Assembly: GCF_019216885.1 (NCBI RefSeq)
Contig: NZ_JAAQRC020000001.1
Coordinates: forward strand, 4,250,001 to 4,314,000
Source of the DNA: Methylobacterium sp. SyP6R
GTDB taxonomy: Bacteria; Pseudomonadota; Alphaproteobacteria; Rhizobiales; Beijerinckiaceae
Direction: 5' to 3'
Length of the DNA stretch: 64,000 nucleotides
Below are positions 41,596 to 51,402 of the stretch, one piece after another. Made by a program: the position numbers and the translations under genes. A model generated the notes under the pieces. That model searched no databases. It was not told the DNA's origin and saw nothing but the letters and a program-made list of their open reading frames with translations. Every line of letters begins with the position of its first letter. Position 1 is the first letter of the stretch.

Positions 41596-43296
41596 ATGGG
41601 TCAAGCGATGTTCAAGCTCAGCATCGGGCGCAAGCTGGCTTTATCATCCGCCGTGACGGCCGTGTTCGTCGGCGGCGCAGTCTACAATCAATGGTCGAGC
41701 AATACCGAGATCAGCGCGGCGAACGACGCGGTGGCGCGGGAAGAGACCATCCTGCGGGGGATCTCGCAGGCGCAGCTCGCGGTCAGCCGTCTTCAGCTGA
41801 GCTACAGGACCGTCGATCTCGCGCGCAACGCGGCGGCGGCCGACGCGGCCGTGGCGGCGGCGTTCGACGAGGCGAACGCCGCCGCCAAGGGGCTGGAGCG
41901 GCCGATCGCCATCGCCCTCAAGCCGGACGTGTTGCGCGAGAGCGAGCGCAGCGTGCGGGAGCTTGCCGCCGCGGTGAAGGATTTCGCGCAGCAGGGCCGG
42001 CCCGATCTCTATGGCCGGCCGGTCGACGCCACGGCAGCGGCTGCGTCCCGCGACCGGATCGCCGCCCTGCTCGGGCGGGCCGAGAAGACCATCGGCGAAT
42101 CGGTCGCGAACGCCAATCGCTTCACCCACGACGCGATGACGGCGGCGTCCGAGCGGATCGCCTCGGCGACGCGGATCGGCCTGCTGGCCGGGGCGGCGAT
42201 GCTGCTGAGCCTGCTCGGCGCGATCGTGGTGCTGATGCTCAACATCCAGCGGCCGATCCTGCGGCTCGTCGCGGTGCTGGAGCGGATGGCGGCCGGCGAC
42301 GTCGATGCCACCATCGCCGAAAGCCGGCGCGGCGACGAGATCGGGGCTCTCGGCCGTGCCGTCGAGACCATCAAGGCGATGGTCGCCCGCAAGGCGGCGG
42401 AGGAGGCCGAGCGTCGCCAGATCGCCGATGCGGCCGCCGCCGAGGCCCGGCAGCGCGCCACGCTGGAGCTGGCCGACAGCTTCGAGGCGGCGGTGGGCGA
42501 CGTCGTCCGCACGGTGTCCGCTTCCGCCGGCGAGCTTCAGGCCACCGCCCGCTCGATGTCCTCGATGGCGGCCGAGACGGCGTCGCAATCGACCAGCGTC
42601 GCCGCGGCGGCCGAGGAGGCGGCGACCAATGTCGGCACCGTCGCGGCGGCGGCGGAGGAACTCGGCGCGTCGATCTCCGAGATCGGCCGCCAGGTCGAGG
42701 GCTCGGCCGGCCTCGCCCAGGCCGCGGTCGGAGAGGCCGACAGGACGGGCCAGCTCGTCCAGGCGCTGAAGACCACCTCGACCCGCATCGGCGACATGGT
42801 CGGGCTGATCTCGAACATCGCCAGCCAGACCAACCTGCTGGCGCTCAACGCCACCATCGAGGCGGCCCGGGCCGGCGAGGCGGGCCGCGGCTTCGCGGTG
42901 GTCGCCGCGGAAGTGAAGGAACTGGCGAACCAGACCGCCCGCGCGACCGAGGAGATCGCCCGGCAGATCGGCGAGGTCCAGGGCGTGACCGACCAGACCG
43001 TGGGGGCGATCGGCGCCATCACCGCCCGGATCCGCGAGATCGACAGCGTGGTGACCTCGATCGCGGCGGCGGTCACCCAGCAGGGCGCGGCGACCCAGGA
43101 GATCGTCCGCAACGTCTCGCAGGCCTCCATCGGCACGAGCGCGGTGACCGGCACCATCTCGACCGTGGCCCAGGCTTCCGAATCGACCGGGATGGCGGCG
43201 ACCCGGGTGCTCAACTCGGCCTCGGACCTGTCGCGCCAGTCGGAGCATCTCTCGCAGGAGGTGCACCGCTTCCTCGTGACCGTGCGGGCGGCCTGA
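41596..43296 (+). CDS. Methyl-accepting chemotaxis protein
   Basis: About 566 residues from ATG 41,596 (41,608 also fits). TM1 near 13-32, a helical periplasmic domain of about 160 residues, TM2 near 195-217, a HAMP segment, then the signalling domain with the conserved tip: [40 protein letters not shown]. It would sense an unknown ligand in the periplasm and signal to CheA/CheW at the pole. Single gene, no che genes nearby. The C-terminus has no CheR-binding pentapeptide. Confidence 0.93.
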   Translation: MGQAMFKLSIGRKLALSSAVTAVFVGGAVYNQWSSNTEISAANDAVAREETILRGISQAQLAVSRLQLSYRTVDLARNAAAADAAVAAAFDEANAAAKGLERPIAIALKPDVLRESERSVRELAAAVKDFAQQGRPDLYGRPVDATAAAASRDRIAALLGRAEKTIGESVANANRFTHDAMTAASERIASATRIGLLAGAAMLLSLLGAIVVLMLNIQRPILRLVAVLERMAAGDVDATIAESRRGDEIGALGRAVETIKAMVARKAAEEAERRQIADAAAAEARQRATLELADSFEAAVGDVVRTVSASAGELQATARSMSSMAAETASQSTSVAAAAEEAATNVGTVAAAAEELGASISEIGRQVEGSAGLAQAAVGEADRTGQLVQALKTTSTRIGDMVGLISNIASQTNLLALNATIEAARAGEAGRGFAVVAAEVKELANQTARATEEIARQIGEVQGVTDQTVGAIGAITARIREIDSVVTSIAAAVTQQGAATQEIVRNVSQASIGTSAVTGTISTVAQASESTGMAATRVLNSASDLSRQSEHLSQEVHRFLVTVRAA

Positions 43297-43366
43297 GGCT
43301 ACCGTTCGGACCCGATGCGGGCCGGCCGGTCCGGGGCGGTCCCGGGCCGGCTGCTGTCGCGTGCGC

Positions 43367-43972
43367 TCAAGCCTGCGGGGGCAAGTCGTCTTTTGGCAAG
43401 TCGTCTTTTGGCTTGTCGTCTTTTGGCGTGTCGCCGGTGGGAGAGTCGGGGGGTGGCGCATCCCCGGCCGGAGGGGCCGGCGGGACGTGGTCCTTGCGCC
43501 ACTGGGCGAACAGGCTCTGGAGCACCGCGACGGTGTCGCGCACCGCCTTGGCCTCGTCGTCGACCGAGACGCCCTCGGAGACGGAGTTGCGCGTGGTCAG
43601 CACGGCGCGCGCCTCGATCTCGCCCAGGCGCTCGAGGAAGTCGGGACGCGAGGCCAGGAGGTCGAGGGCGTCGCCCATGGCGGTGGCGAGGGTCGTGGCG
43701 AGAAGCCCCGCGGTCGCGACGTCGCCGACCGAGGCCTCGTAGGGCTCCGGGGTCTCGTCGTCGTCCTCGTTCTCCTCGGCGGCGGCCTGCAATCCCTCGA
43801 CCAGGGCCTCGACCAGCTCGACCGCGGTGTCTTCCGGCACGGCGAGCCGCAGGGCGACCTCGATCTCGTCGCCGCTGAAGCCGGCGGTGCCGAGGGTGAC
43901 CTGCAGGATGCCCGGCCGGCGCAGGCTCAAGGCCATCAGGGTGTTGGCGTAGATGGTGGGCGCGTCCGGCAT
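43367..43972 (-). CDS. Hypothetical protein with acidic repeat tail
   Basis: 201 residues from ATG 43,972. The N-terminal domain has NTLMALSLRRPGILQVTLGT, IEVALRLAVPEDTAVELVEA and a long acidic helix. The C-terminal 40 residues are a Pro/Lys/Asp tail built from five-residue units (KPKDD, LPKDD), probably disordered and variable in length between strains. No family named. Located just upstream of minE's end, same strand. Confidence 0.7.
   Translation of the reverse strand: MPDAPTIYANTLMALSLRRPGILQVTLGTAGFSGDEIEVALRLAVPEDTAVELVEALVEGLQAAAEENEDDDETPEPYEASVGDVATAGLLATTLATAMGDALDLLASRPDFLERLGEIEARAVLTTRNSVSEGVSVDDEAKAVRDTVAVLQSLFAQWRKDHVPPAPPAGDAPPPDSPTGDTPKDDKPKDDLPKDDLPPQA
43382..43441. repeat. 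15-bp tandem repeat inside the 43,367 gene
   Basis: Units CAAGTCGTCTTTTGG, CAAGTCGTCTTTTGG, CTTGTCGTCTTTTGG and a diverged fourth. In the protein it encodes repeated PKDDxPKDD units at the C-terminus. Confidence 0.75.
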
Positions 43973-44063
43973 GACCTCGACCTCTTCCGGTCCGGCACGG
44001 GATCCCCGTGCCGGACCGCGCTATATCGCGCTCCGGCGCTCGCGGCGACCGTCGGGCGGGGTG

Positions 44064-44333
44064 TCACGCGCTGGCGAGCCGGGCGACCTTGTTGTCGGGA
44101 AGCTCGATGTCGACGCCGAGGGTCGAGACGGCGTCGCCCCGCTCCATCGTGACCTTCACCTTTTCCTGGTCGATCGCGACGTGCTTGGCGATCACCGCGA
44201 GGATCTCCTCGCGCAACACCGCCACCAGGTCCGAGCGGCCGAAGGCGGTGCGCTCGTGGGCCAGCAGGATCTGAAGGCGCTCGCGCGCCACCGGCGCCGT
44301 TCCGCGCCGCGACAGGAAGCTCAGCAGGTTCAT
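44064..44333 (-). CDS. minE: Cell division topological factor MinE
   Basis: 89 residues. MinE-type: NLLSFLSRRGTAPVARERLQ, ILLAHERTAF (MinD-binding helix/strand), then the dimerisation part EEILAVIAKHVAIDQEKVKV. It stimulates MinD ATPase and drives the pole-to-pole oscillation that keeps division at mid-cell. Its start overlaps the minD stop by 4 bases. Confidence 0.97.
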   Translation of the reverse strand: MNLLSFLSRRGTAPVARERLQILLAHERTAFGRSDLVAVLREEILAVIAKHVAIDQEKVKVTMERGDAVSTLGVDIELPDNKVARLASA

Positions 44334-45145
44334 GCCGCCCTCCGGGTGAACAGCTTGCCGAAGAGCGAGCGCTTGTCGCTCGGCACGGTCATCGCCACGG
44401 TCTCGCCCTTGAGGCGGCGCACGGCGTCGGCATAGGCCCGGGCCGGGGCGCTCTGGGGCGCGTTCAGGGTCACCGGGCTGCCGAGGTTCGAGGCCTTCAG
44501 GACCTCCTCGCTCTCCGGGATCACGGCGAGCAGCGGGATCGACAGGATCTCCAGCACGTCGTCGATCTTCAGCATCTCGCCGCGCTCGGCCCGGTTGGGG
44601 TCGTAGCGGGTGAGGATCAGGTGCTTCTCCAGCCGCTCGCCCTTTTCCGCGCGCTCGGTCTTGGAATCCAGCAGCCCGATGATACGATCCGAATCGCGCA
44701 CCGAGGAGACCTCGGGGTTCGTCACCACCACGGCGATGTCGGCGTGGCGCATGGCGAGCGTCGCCCCGCGCTCGATGCCGGCCGGGCTGTCGCAGATCAC
44801 CCAGTCGAATTTTTCGCGAAGCTCGCCGATGACGCGGGCGACGCCCTCGTCGGTGAGCGCGTCCTTGTCCCGGGTCTGCGAGGCGGGCAGCAGCGACAGC
44901 GTGTCGATGCGCTTGTCGCGGATCAGCGCCTGCGGCAGCTTTGCGTCGCCCTGGACGACGTTGATGAGGTCGTAGACCACCCGGCGCTCGGCGCCCATGA
45001 TGAGGTCGAGGTTGCGCAGGCCCACGTCGAAGTCGACGACGCAGACGCTCTGGCCGGTCTTGGCCAGGGCGGCACCCAGAGCCGCCGTCGTGGTGGTCTT
45101 GCCCACCCCTCCCTTGCCGGATGTCACCACGATGACTTTGGCCAT
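44330..45145 (-). CDS. minD: Septum site-determining protein MinD
   Basis: 271 residues from ATG 45,145. Deviant Walker A KGGVGKTT at residues 11-18; VVDFDVGLRNLDLIMG, WVICDSPAGIERGATLAMRH and VVVTNPEVSSVRDSDRIIGL are MinD signatures. The C-terminal end is basic (SLFGKLFTRRAA), the membrane-targeting helix. ParA-type ATPase that recruits MinC to the membrane. Middle gene of minC-minD-minE. Confidence 0.98.
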   Translation of the reverse strand: MAKVIVVTSGKGGVGKTTTTAALGAALAKTGQSVCVVDFDVGLRNLDLIMGAERRVVYDLINVVQGDAKLPQALIRDKRIDTLSLLPASQTRDKDALTDEGVARVIGELREKFDWVICDSPAGIERGATLAMRHADIAVVVTNPEVSSVRDSDRIIGLLDSKTERAEKGERLEKHLILTRYDPNRAERGEMLKIDDVLEILSIPLLAVIPESEEVLKASNLGSPVTLNAPQSAPARAYADAVRRLKGETVAMTVPSDKRSLFGKLFTRRAA

Positions 45146-45276
45146 GGATCCCCCTTGAACCATTCGATCTGAGAAGTCGCGGCCGGCGCGGCCGCTGCGT
45201 GTGTTTTCTTGGAGCTCGCCCCGTCCGCGGATCGTTGCCGCGGGGCCCCCGGGGCGGTGACGAAGAACGACGAGCG

Positions 45277-45981
45277 TCAGTCGAGCGCGGCGGTGCGCAT
45301 CGTGTCGCCGTCGAGCCAGACCTGGACGGCGCGGCCGCGCAAGGTGGGGTCGATGTCGTCGGCGATGCGGTAGAGGCCGTCGATGGCGAGCAGTTCGGGC
45401 TCGAACTTGCGGCAGAAGATACGCGCGCCCGGCGAGCCGGCGGCCCCCGCGATGGCCCGGCCCCGCAAGGCCCCGTAGATGTGGATCGAGCCGCCGGCGA
45501 TGACCTCCGCGCCGGAGGCCACCGAGCCCATCACGGTCACGTCGCCCTCGGGGAACAGGATCGCCTGGCCGGAGCGCACGGGGCTCTCGAGCATCAGCGA
45601 CTTCGCGCCCGTCACCCGCTCGACCGGGGGAGCGGCCGGCGCCTCGCCGGGCATCGCCACCTCGCCGGAGGGGCGGCCGCCGTTGAGCGGCGGCGGCATC
45701 CCGGGCCCGAGCGAGCCCGGCCCGGCGCCCTCGATCCCCATGATGGGAATCTCGCGCTCGGTGAGGGCGGTCACCAGATCCTTGAGCGCGTCCCGGCTCG
45801 GCGCCAGGGCCGTCACGTCGAGGATCACGGCGCGGCCGGCGAAGAAGGCCGGAGAGCGCCTGGCAAGGGCGTCGAGGTCGGCGAGCCAATCCTCGATCGG
45901 CGCCTCGGGGGCCAACACGACCGCCAGGAACGAGCGGCCACGGAAGCGGATCGGCGGGCGGGTTTGGGTCTGGCTGGTCAC
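45277..45981 (-). CDS. minC: Septum site-determining protein MinC
   Basis: 234 residues. N-terminal domain (FRGRSFLAVVLAPEAPIEDW) and C-terminal beta-helix domain (VRSGQAILFPEGDVTVMGSV, ASGAEVIAGGSIHIYGALRG) with the conserved GGSIHIYGALRGRAIAG segment that binds MinD and FtsZ. The middle linker is Pro/Gly-rich. It inhibits FtsZ assembly. First gene of the min operon. Confidence 0.96.
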   Translation of the reverse strand: MTSQTQTRPPIRFRGRSFLAVVLAPEAPIEDWLADLDALARRSPAFFAGRAVILDVTALAPSRDALKDLVTALTEREIPIMGIEGAGPGSLGPGMPPPLNGGRPSGEVAMPGEAPAAPPVERVTGAKSLMLESPVRSGQAILFPEGDVTVMGSVASGAEVIAGGSIHIYGALRGRAIAGAAGSPGARIFCRKFEPELLAIDGLYRIADDIDPTLRGRAVQVWLDGDTMRTAALD

Positions 45982-46055
45982 GTCTTTACGACTCGTTACC
46001 AGCCCATCAGGCGCGCTTGATGGTTAGCGAATGGTTAACGCCGGTAACGAAGTGT

Positions 46056-46874
46056 TCACCTTTGCGCGGAAGCCGAAGACAGCGTGGCTTCGATGTGGCG
46101 CGCGAACCCCGGTTCCAGCCCGAGGCTGCGGGCGAGGTGGTCGAGATAGGCCCGCTCCTGGGGCGTGTCGACGCTGATCGCCATCAGGGAGGCGGCATAG
46201 ATCTCGCTCGCCTGTTCCGGGTTGCGGGCAAGGCGCGCCACCGCCTCGACGTCGACGGGCGCGCGCAGGGCGTCCATCAGGAAGGCCTTGTCGTCGGCGT
46301 CCAGAGCGTGGCGGTCCATCTCGCCGAAAATGCGGCGCTGCTCGTCCTGATCGATGTGCCCGTCGGCCTTGGCGGCGGTGATCATCGCGATGAGCAGCGC
46401 CCGGGAGCGGTCCTCCTCCTCGGCGGGCGAGGCCGGCATGAAGCGCGTGCCGCCGAGCATCCGGGCCGCCTCGTCGGCATTGGGGATGAAGCCGCCGGCC
46501 CGGGCGGGCGAGGCAGCACCGCGCTGGCCCTGATTCGCCTGCCAGCTCTGGTAGGCCTGATAGGCGAGCGTGGCGACGAGGGCGAGGCCACCGGCGCGCC
46601 CCGCCCCCATTCCTCCGCCCATCCCGGGAATCCCGCCGGGCATGCCGAACCCGCCGCCGCGGCGTCGGCCTCCCAGGACCAGCGAGGCGAGGCCGCCGAG
46701 GATCGCCGCCTTGCCGCCTCCGCCGCCGAGGGACCGGGCGACCTGTTCGAGGGGAGAGGACGATTGTCCGTAGGGCGCTTGTCCCTGAGGGGCTTGGCCG
46801 GGATGGCCGCCGAACGGGCCGCCTCGGCTCGAGCCGCCGAGGAACTGGTCGAGCAGGCGCTTGGCGTCGAACAT
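46056..46874 (-). CDS. DUF533 (YebE-like) protein
   Basis: 272 residues from ATG 46,874. The start FDAKRLLDQFLGGS and the Gly-rich middle (GGGGGKAAILGGLASLVLGG) are typical of DUF533; the C-terminal third is a TerB-like helical domain (LLIAMITAAKADGHIDQDEQ, FLMDALRAPVDVEAVARLAR). One or two short hydrophobic segments suggest membrane association. Function unknown. Divergent from the GST gene. Confidence 0.88.
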   Translation of the reverse strand: MFDAKRLLDQFLGGSSRGGPFGGHPGQAPQGQAPYGQSSSPLEQVARSLGGGGGKAAILGGLASLVLGGRRRGGGFGMPGGIPGMGGGMGAGRAGGLALVATLAYQAYQSWQANQGQRGAASPARAGGFIPNADEAARMLGGTRFMPASPAEEEDRSRALLIAMITAAKADGHIDQDEQRRIFGEMDRHALDADDKAFLMDALRAPVDVEAVARLARNPEQASEIYAASLMAISVDTPQERAYLDHLARSLGLEPGFARHIEATLSSASAQR

Positions 46875-46980
46875 CGGGGCTCCCTCCGGCACGAGCCGAC
46901 GAGATGGGGTGGCCGGGCGCTGCCGCAAGGGCGGCCAAGGGCAGGACGACGATGCGTTGCCCCCGCCGCCGGCACCCGCC

Positions 46981-47727
46981 ATGATCGCAGGCGCGAAGCC
47001 GCTCGGCCCGCCCGGGCGCCGCCGGAGGACACAATCCTTGACCCGCGTGCTCTACGAACTCGCCGCAGCCGATCCGGACCGGCGCTTCAGCCCGTTCTGC
47101 TGGCGCATCCGCCTCGCCCTGGAGCACAAAGGCCTCGCCTTCGAGGGCAGGCCGTGGCGGTTCACCGAGACCGACGCGCTCGCCTTCTCGGGCTCGGACA
47201 AGGTGCCGGTGCTGGTCGAGGACGGGCGCCCGATCGTCGAATCGTCGGTGATCGCCGCCCATCTGGAGGCCGCCCATCCGGACCGGCCGTCGCTGTTCGG
47301 CGGGGAGGCCGGGCTGGCGCTGACCCGGTTCCACGTCGCCTGGACCGACGGGGTGCTGCACCCAGCGCTGGTGCCGCTCCTGCTCCTCGACATCCACCAT
47401 CACCTCGGCGAGGCCGACCGGGCCTATTTCCGCCGCAGCCGCGAGGCCCGGTTCGGCAAGCCGCTTGAGGCTGTCTGCCCCGATCCGCAGGCGCAGCTTG
47501 CCACATTGCGAAAGACCCTCGCGCCGGTCCGCGCGGTTTTGCGCAGCCAGCCCTTCCTCGGCGGCGACGCCCCGCTCTACGCCGACCACGCGGTGATGGG
47601 CGCCTTCCTGTGGGCCCGCGGCGTCAGCGCGCTCGACCTCCTCGAACCGGACGACCCGGTGGAAGCATGGCGCCGGCGGATGCTGGAGCGGATGGGGGAG
47701 GGGTCGCGGGCGCTGGTCTTCGGCTGA
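46981..47727 (+). CDS. Glutathione S-transferase family protein
   Basis: 248 residues from ATG 46,981; a TTG start at 47,038 (LTRVLYELAAADPDRRFSPF) would give the usual N-terminus. Thioredoxin-like domain with FSPFCWRIRLALEHKGLAFE, KVPVLVEDGRPIVESSVIAA (cis-Pro and the glutathione-binding ES), then the helical C-terminal domain. Substrate unknown. A strong stem-loop at 47,813 follows its end. Confidence 0.85.
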   Translation: MIAGAKPLGPPGRRRRTQSLTRVLYELAAADPDRRFSPFCWRIRLALEHKGLAFEGRPWRFTETDALAFSGSDKVPVLVEDGRPIVESSVIAAHLEAAHPDRPSLFGGEAGLALTRFHVAWTDGVLHPALVPLLLLDIHHHLGEADRAYFRRSREARFGKPLEAVCPDPQAQLATLRKTLAPVRAVLRSQPFLGGDAPLYADHAVMGAFLWARGVSALDLLEPDDPVEAWRRRMLERMGEGSRALVFG

Positions 47728-47812
47728 CGCGAACTCGCACGCCAACTGCCTGTGGACCCCGGTCCGGAACGCGGATCGGGAGCCCGGCTCCCGTGTTACG
47801 AGTCGTGCCTTC

Positions 47813-47850
47813 GCCGAGCGGGATGGCAGGCGCCATCCCGCTCGGCAGTT
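47813..47850. terminator. Stem-loop terminator after the GST gene
   Basis: GCCGAGCGGGATGGC, 4-base loop, GCCATCCCGCTCGGC: a perfect 15-bp stem followed by AGTTTGTTG. It separates the GST and HerA-like genes. Confidence 0.6.
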
Positions 47851-47913
47851 TGTTGTGCATCATTGTGTCGCCGAACCGGGTGTCACTTCGGCGAATGATG
47901 CTGGGGAGCCGCG

Positions 47914-49419
47914 ATGACGATCAGCGTCGAGATGGGGGTGGCGAGCGGCCGGCCGGCCGCCCTCGACCTGGAGGAGCTGCTGGCGACCCGCCTCCTGGTC
48001 CAGGGCAATTCCGGCTCGGGCAAGTCGCACCTCCTGCGCCGGCTCCTGGAGCAGAGCGCGCCCCACGTGCAGCAGGTGGTGATCGACCCCGAGGGCGACT
48101 TCGTCACCCTGGCCGATGCCCACGGCCACGTGGTGGTCGAGGGCGATCACGGCGAGGCCGACGTCCAGCGCATCGCCGCGCGGGTGCGGGCGCACCGGGT
48201 CTCGGTGGTGCTGACGCTGGAGAGCCTCGACGTCGAGGCGCAGATGCGCGCCGCCGCGGCCTTCCTCGGCGGCCTGTTCGAGGCCGAGCGCGACCACTGG
48301 TACCCGGTGCTGGTGGTGGTCGACGAAGCGCAGCTCTTCGCGCCTGCCGCAGCCGGCGAGGTCTCGGACGAGGCCCGCAAGGCCTCGCTCGGCGCGATGA
48401 CCAACCTGATGTGCCGCGGCCGCAAGCGGGGGCTCGCCGGCATCATCGCGACGCAGCGCCTCGCCAAGCTCGCCAAGAACGTCGCGGCGGAAGCGTCGAA
48501 CTTCCTGATGGGCCGCACCTTCCTCGACATCGACATGGCGCGGGCCGCCGACCTGCTCGGCCTCGAACGCCGCCAGGCCGAGAGCTTCCGCGATCTCGAG
48601 CGCGGCCACTTCATCGCGCTGGGGCCCGCTTTGTCGAAGCGCCCGCTTCCGATCGCCATCGGACCGGTCGCGACCTCGGCCCGCTCGTCGAGCCCCAAGC
48701 TCGTGCCCCTGCCGAGCCCGGCCTCCGGCGACGATCTGCGCGAACTGATCCTCACGCCGTCCGAGAACGAACCGGTCTGGACCCCCGCACCCCGCCCGGC
48801 CCCGACCCCGCGGGCGACCCCGGCCGACCTGCTCCAGCAACTCGCCCAGTACCGGCCGCCGGAGCCGGTCGAGGTCGCGCCGAGCATGAGCGAGGCTGAG
48901 CGGGAGGCGGCGCTCGCCGACATCCTGCGTGAGATCGCCGCCGATCCGGACGGGGCGCATCACCCGATCGCCGTGCTCTACCAGGATTTTTTGGTGCGCT
49001 GCCGGATGCGCCGGCTGCCGGGCGAGCCGCTCGATCTCGGCCGCTTCCGCCGCAGGCTGGCCATCGCGCGGGCCGGCGTCGACGGGGAGGCGGCCGACGG
49101 CGAGGAGGCCGATGCCGTGATGGCCGCCTGCGCCGGCCTGCCGGAGGAGGTCCAGGGCCTGTTCCTGCTGCTCGCTCGCGCTGCCCGGGCCGGCGCGCCA
49201 TGCCCCTCCGACGATGCGCTCGCCCGCGCCATCGGCTCGCGCTCGCCGGGCCGGGCGCGGCGGCTGCTCGCCTATGTCGAGAGCCGCGGCGCCGCCGTGT
49301 GCCGCACCGATTTCCGCGGCAACCGCGTCGTCGCCCTGCCGGCTCTGGGCTGCGAGACCGCCCCGGGCAATCCGAAGGGGGGCGCCGAGGAGCCCGCCGG
49401 ACTGTTCGCCGCGGAGTAG
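47914..49419 (+). CDS. HerA-like DUF87 ATPase
   Basis: 501 residues. The N-terminal half is a HerA/FtsK-type P-loop ATPase: Walker A GNSGSGKS at 31-38, an IDPEGDFV strand, Walker B VLVVVDEAQLF near 131-141, and MCRGRKRGLAGIIATQRLAK with the arginine region. The C-terminal 200 residues are a separate domain with LADILREIAADPDGAHHPIA and ARRLLAYVESRGAAV, perhaps DNA-binding. No NurA-like nuclease lies beside it. Such stand-alone HerA-like proteins are found in many alphaproteobacteria, role unproven. Confidence 0.85.
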   Translation: MTISVEMGVASGRPAALDLEELLATRLLVQGNSGSGKSHLLRRLLEQSAPHVQQVVIDPEGDFVTLADAHGHVVVEGDHGEADVQRIAARVRAHRVSVVLTLESLDVEAQMRAAAAFLGGLFEAERDHWYPVLVVVDEAQLFAPAAAGEVSDEARKASLGAMTNLMCRGRKRGLAGIIATQRLAKLAKNVAAEASNFLMGRTFLDIDMARAADLLGLERRQAESFRDLERGHFIALGPALSKRPLPIAIGPVATSARSSSPKLVPLPSPASGDDLRELILTPSENEPVWTPAPRPAPTPRATPADLLQQLAQYRPPEPVEVAPSMSEAEREAALADILREIAADPDGAHHPIAVLYQDFLVRCRMRRLPGEPLDLGRFRRRLAIARAGVDGEAADGEEADAVMAACAGLPEEVQGLFLLLARAARAGAPCPSDDALARAIGSRSPGRARRLLAYVESRGAAVCRTDFRGNRVVALPALGCETAPGNPKGGAEEPAGLFAAE

Positions 49420-49420
49420 A

Positions 49421-49813
49421 TCACGCCCGCGTGGCCTGAAGGCCCGCCGGGATCACCTCGCCGCGGCGCGCATAGGCAAGGCCGAGGAGCAGACCGAGGA
49501 GCACCAGGGCGGGCACGGCCATCACGATCGGGTCGCCGGCCCGCAGGTGGCTGAACGCGGCGCCGACCATCACGGCCGCGAGCAGCAGCGCGCCGTACCC
49601 CACCGTGGCGCGGCCCCACAGCAAGACGGCGCCGAGAAGCTGCGCCGCCCCGACCGCATACATGAACCAGAGCGGGTAGCCGAAGCGGGCGAAGCCCGCG
49701 ACCTCGAACGGCACGGCCGCGAATTTCATGCCTGCCGCCGCCACGAAGATTGCGGTGAGCAGGCCGCGCAGCAAGAGGCCGCCGACATGCGGCCTGGTCG
49801 ATATCGATGTCAT
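49421..49813 (-). CDS. DoxX family membrane protein
   Basis: 130 residues from ATG 49,813 (the longer frame is not family-like). Four membrane segments in the DoxX pattern: LLLRGLLTAIFVAAAGMKFA, FGYPLWFMYAVGAAQLLGAV, YGALLLAAVMVGAAFSHL, VMAVPALVLLGLLLGLAYA. Relatives act in redox and oxidative-stress systems or are uncharacterised. Convergent with the HerA-like gene, one base apart. Confidence 0.88.
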   Translation of the reverse strand: MTSISTRPHVGGLLLRGLLTAIFVAAAGMKFAAVPFEVAGFARFGYPLWFMYAVGAAQLLGAVLLWGRATVGYGALLLAAVMVGAAFSHLRAGDPIVMAVPALVLLGLLLGLAYARRGEVIPAGLQATRA

Positions 49814-50502
49814 GATTCCAATCCCGCTCGTGTCGTCGGCCCGGTCCTGCCGGACGCGACGCGTCGATAGCGGCGCGGGATTGCGTCGTGATTGCGTGCT
49901 CCGTGTCGTCGGGCCGGAATCCTCTCGGGGCAATTGGCGAGAACCTGCCGAAGCGCGCGGACCGGGGCCGCTCGCGGCACGCCCGCGCCACGGAGCCCTC
50001 GGATCGGCTCGGTCGTCGATGCCTCGGTGGCGACGAGCCGGTCTTCCGCGTCCTGCCCACCGGTCCCTGTCCCCCGTCCGGTTCGTCTTTCACGCAGGAC
50101 GGCATGCCGGTACGGATCAGCCCCGAATCGGACCGCTCGTATTCGACGGATGATAAGGTTTCGCCATGATTTCCGTCGTCAGAACGCGGTTTCGTTGCGG
50201 GTTAAATCATGGAATAAAATCGCCGACCGCGCCGATCCGAAGGAAGAGATTGAATTTCTTGCGCCTGTTTGTCGCCATGTTCGTGATCATTCGGGCCATC
50301 CCGGCGTCCCCTCCTGCGAAGGATCGTCGCATCGGTGCGCCTCGACCTGCCGGGGGCGGCGCCCGTCGGCATCGGAACCGTCGGTCTCACCGATCTCGTG
50401 CACCGCGCATTAAGCCTTGGGACGGATGATGGCGCGGGTGCGGCGGCAGGCCTTGCGGCGGGCCACGCCTCGCACGACACTGCCTTCGCGTGTTGACTGG
50501 AC
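49814..50502. other. Gene-free stretch
   Basis: Short overlapping frames only; a possible small basic peptide at 50,166 is not convincing. AT-rich around 50,150-50,290, a likely promoter zone for the PilZ gene. Confidence 0.4.
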
Positions 50503-51105
50503 TTGGCGGGCACCTTGAAGTTGCATTCCCAATCCGAGCCGGACCTGAGCGCCCGGCCGATCCAGATCCGGGTCTGCGGCCGCTACCTGCTGCCGGGCGG
50601 GGCCGAGCATGTCTGCGAGACCCGCAGCCTCTCCCTCGCGACGATCGAGGTGCTGGCGCCGCAGAGCGGCCTGCTGGGCGATCCCGTCACGCTCTACCTC
50701 GAGGATGTCGGCCCGGTGACGGGGGTGATCCAGGCGATCGCGCCGGGTGGGTTCACCCTCGCGGTGGAGGTCGGGCCCGAGCGCCGGACCCGCTTCGCCG
50801 CCCGCCTCGCCTGGCTCGCCGACCAGGCGAACGGCAAGACCGACCAGCGCAGCGATCCGCGCATCGTGCCGAATATCCGCAGCGTCGCGGTGCGCCACGC
50901 CGACGGCCGGATCGTGCCCGGAACGATCATCGACTTGTCGATGAGCGGCGTGGCGGTCGCGACGACCGACCTGCCGTCGGTGGGTGAACTGGTCACGGTC
51001 GGCAAGCGCCGCGCCACCGTGGTGCGCCACCTCCAGAACGGCTTCGCCGTGACGTTCCGGCTGCCGTTCCGGCCCGAGACCTTCGGCCTGCACGTCACCC
51101 TCTGA
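50503..51105 (+). CDS. PilZ domain protein
   Basis: 200 residues. The C-terminal PilZ domain has the c-di-GMP motif QRSDPRI (RxxxR-type) and IIDLSMSGVAVAT ([D/N]xSxxG) followed by VTVGKRRATVVRHLQNGFAV. The N-terminal half (YLLPGGAEHVCETRSLSLAT, VTLYLEDVGPVTGVI) looks like a second PilZ-type barrel with partial motif. It would bind cyclic di-GMP and alter a cell-surface process. The start is uncertain: only TTG codons (50,503, 50,515, 50,521) are available. Confidence 0.82.
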   Translation: MAGTLKLHSQSEPDLSARPIQIRVCGRYLLPGGAEHVCETRSLSLATIEVLAPQSGLLGDPVTLYLEDVGPVTGVIQAIAPGGFTLAVEVGPERRTRFAARLAWLADQANGKTDQRSDPRIVPNIRSVAVRHADGRIVPGTIIDLSMSGVAVATTDLPSVGELVTVGKRRATVVRHLQNGFAVTFRLPFRPETFGLHVTL

Positions 51106-51402
51106 CCGCACGCGCCCCCGACAGAAGAACGCCGCCCTCGCGGGCGGCCCGAAGTCTTGCAAGGACGTCTTGGACGGAAATCTTGGACGGAAGTCTTGGA
51201 GGAACGCCCGTCCGGGCACATCCTTCGTGCCGCCGCCCGCCGCCTCGGCGCGGTGCGCGGCCGCACACGGCCGGCCCGGTACGGGCATTGCAGGCGCGAC
51301 GCATCACGGGGCCTGCGACGGCCGCAGCGCACGGAAATTTAATCCCGCTGCGGCGAGATCCGCCGCACGGTCCATGATCGTGGCATGCGTGATCGTGGCA
51401 CG

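Noticed and set aside
50166..50429. Small basic frame before the PilZ gene
   Set aside because: Composition is unlike coding sequence and no ribosome binding site is seen.
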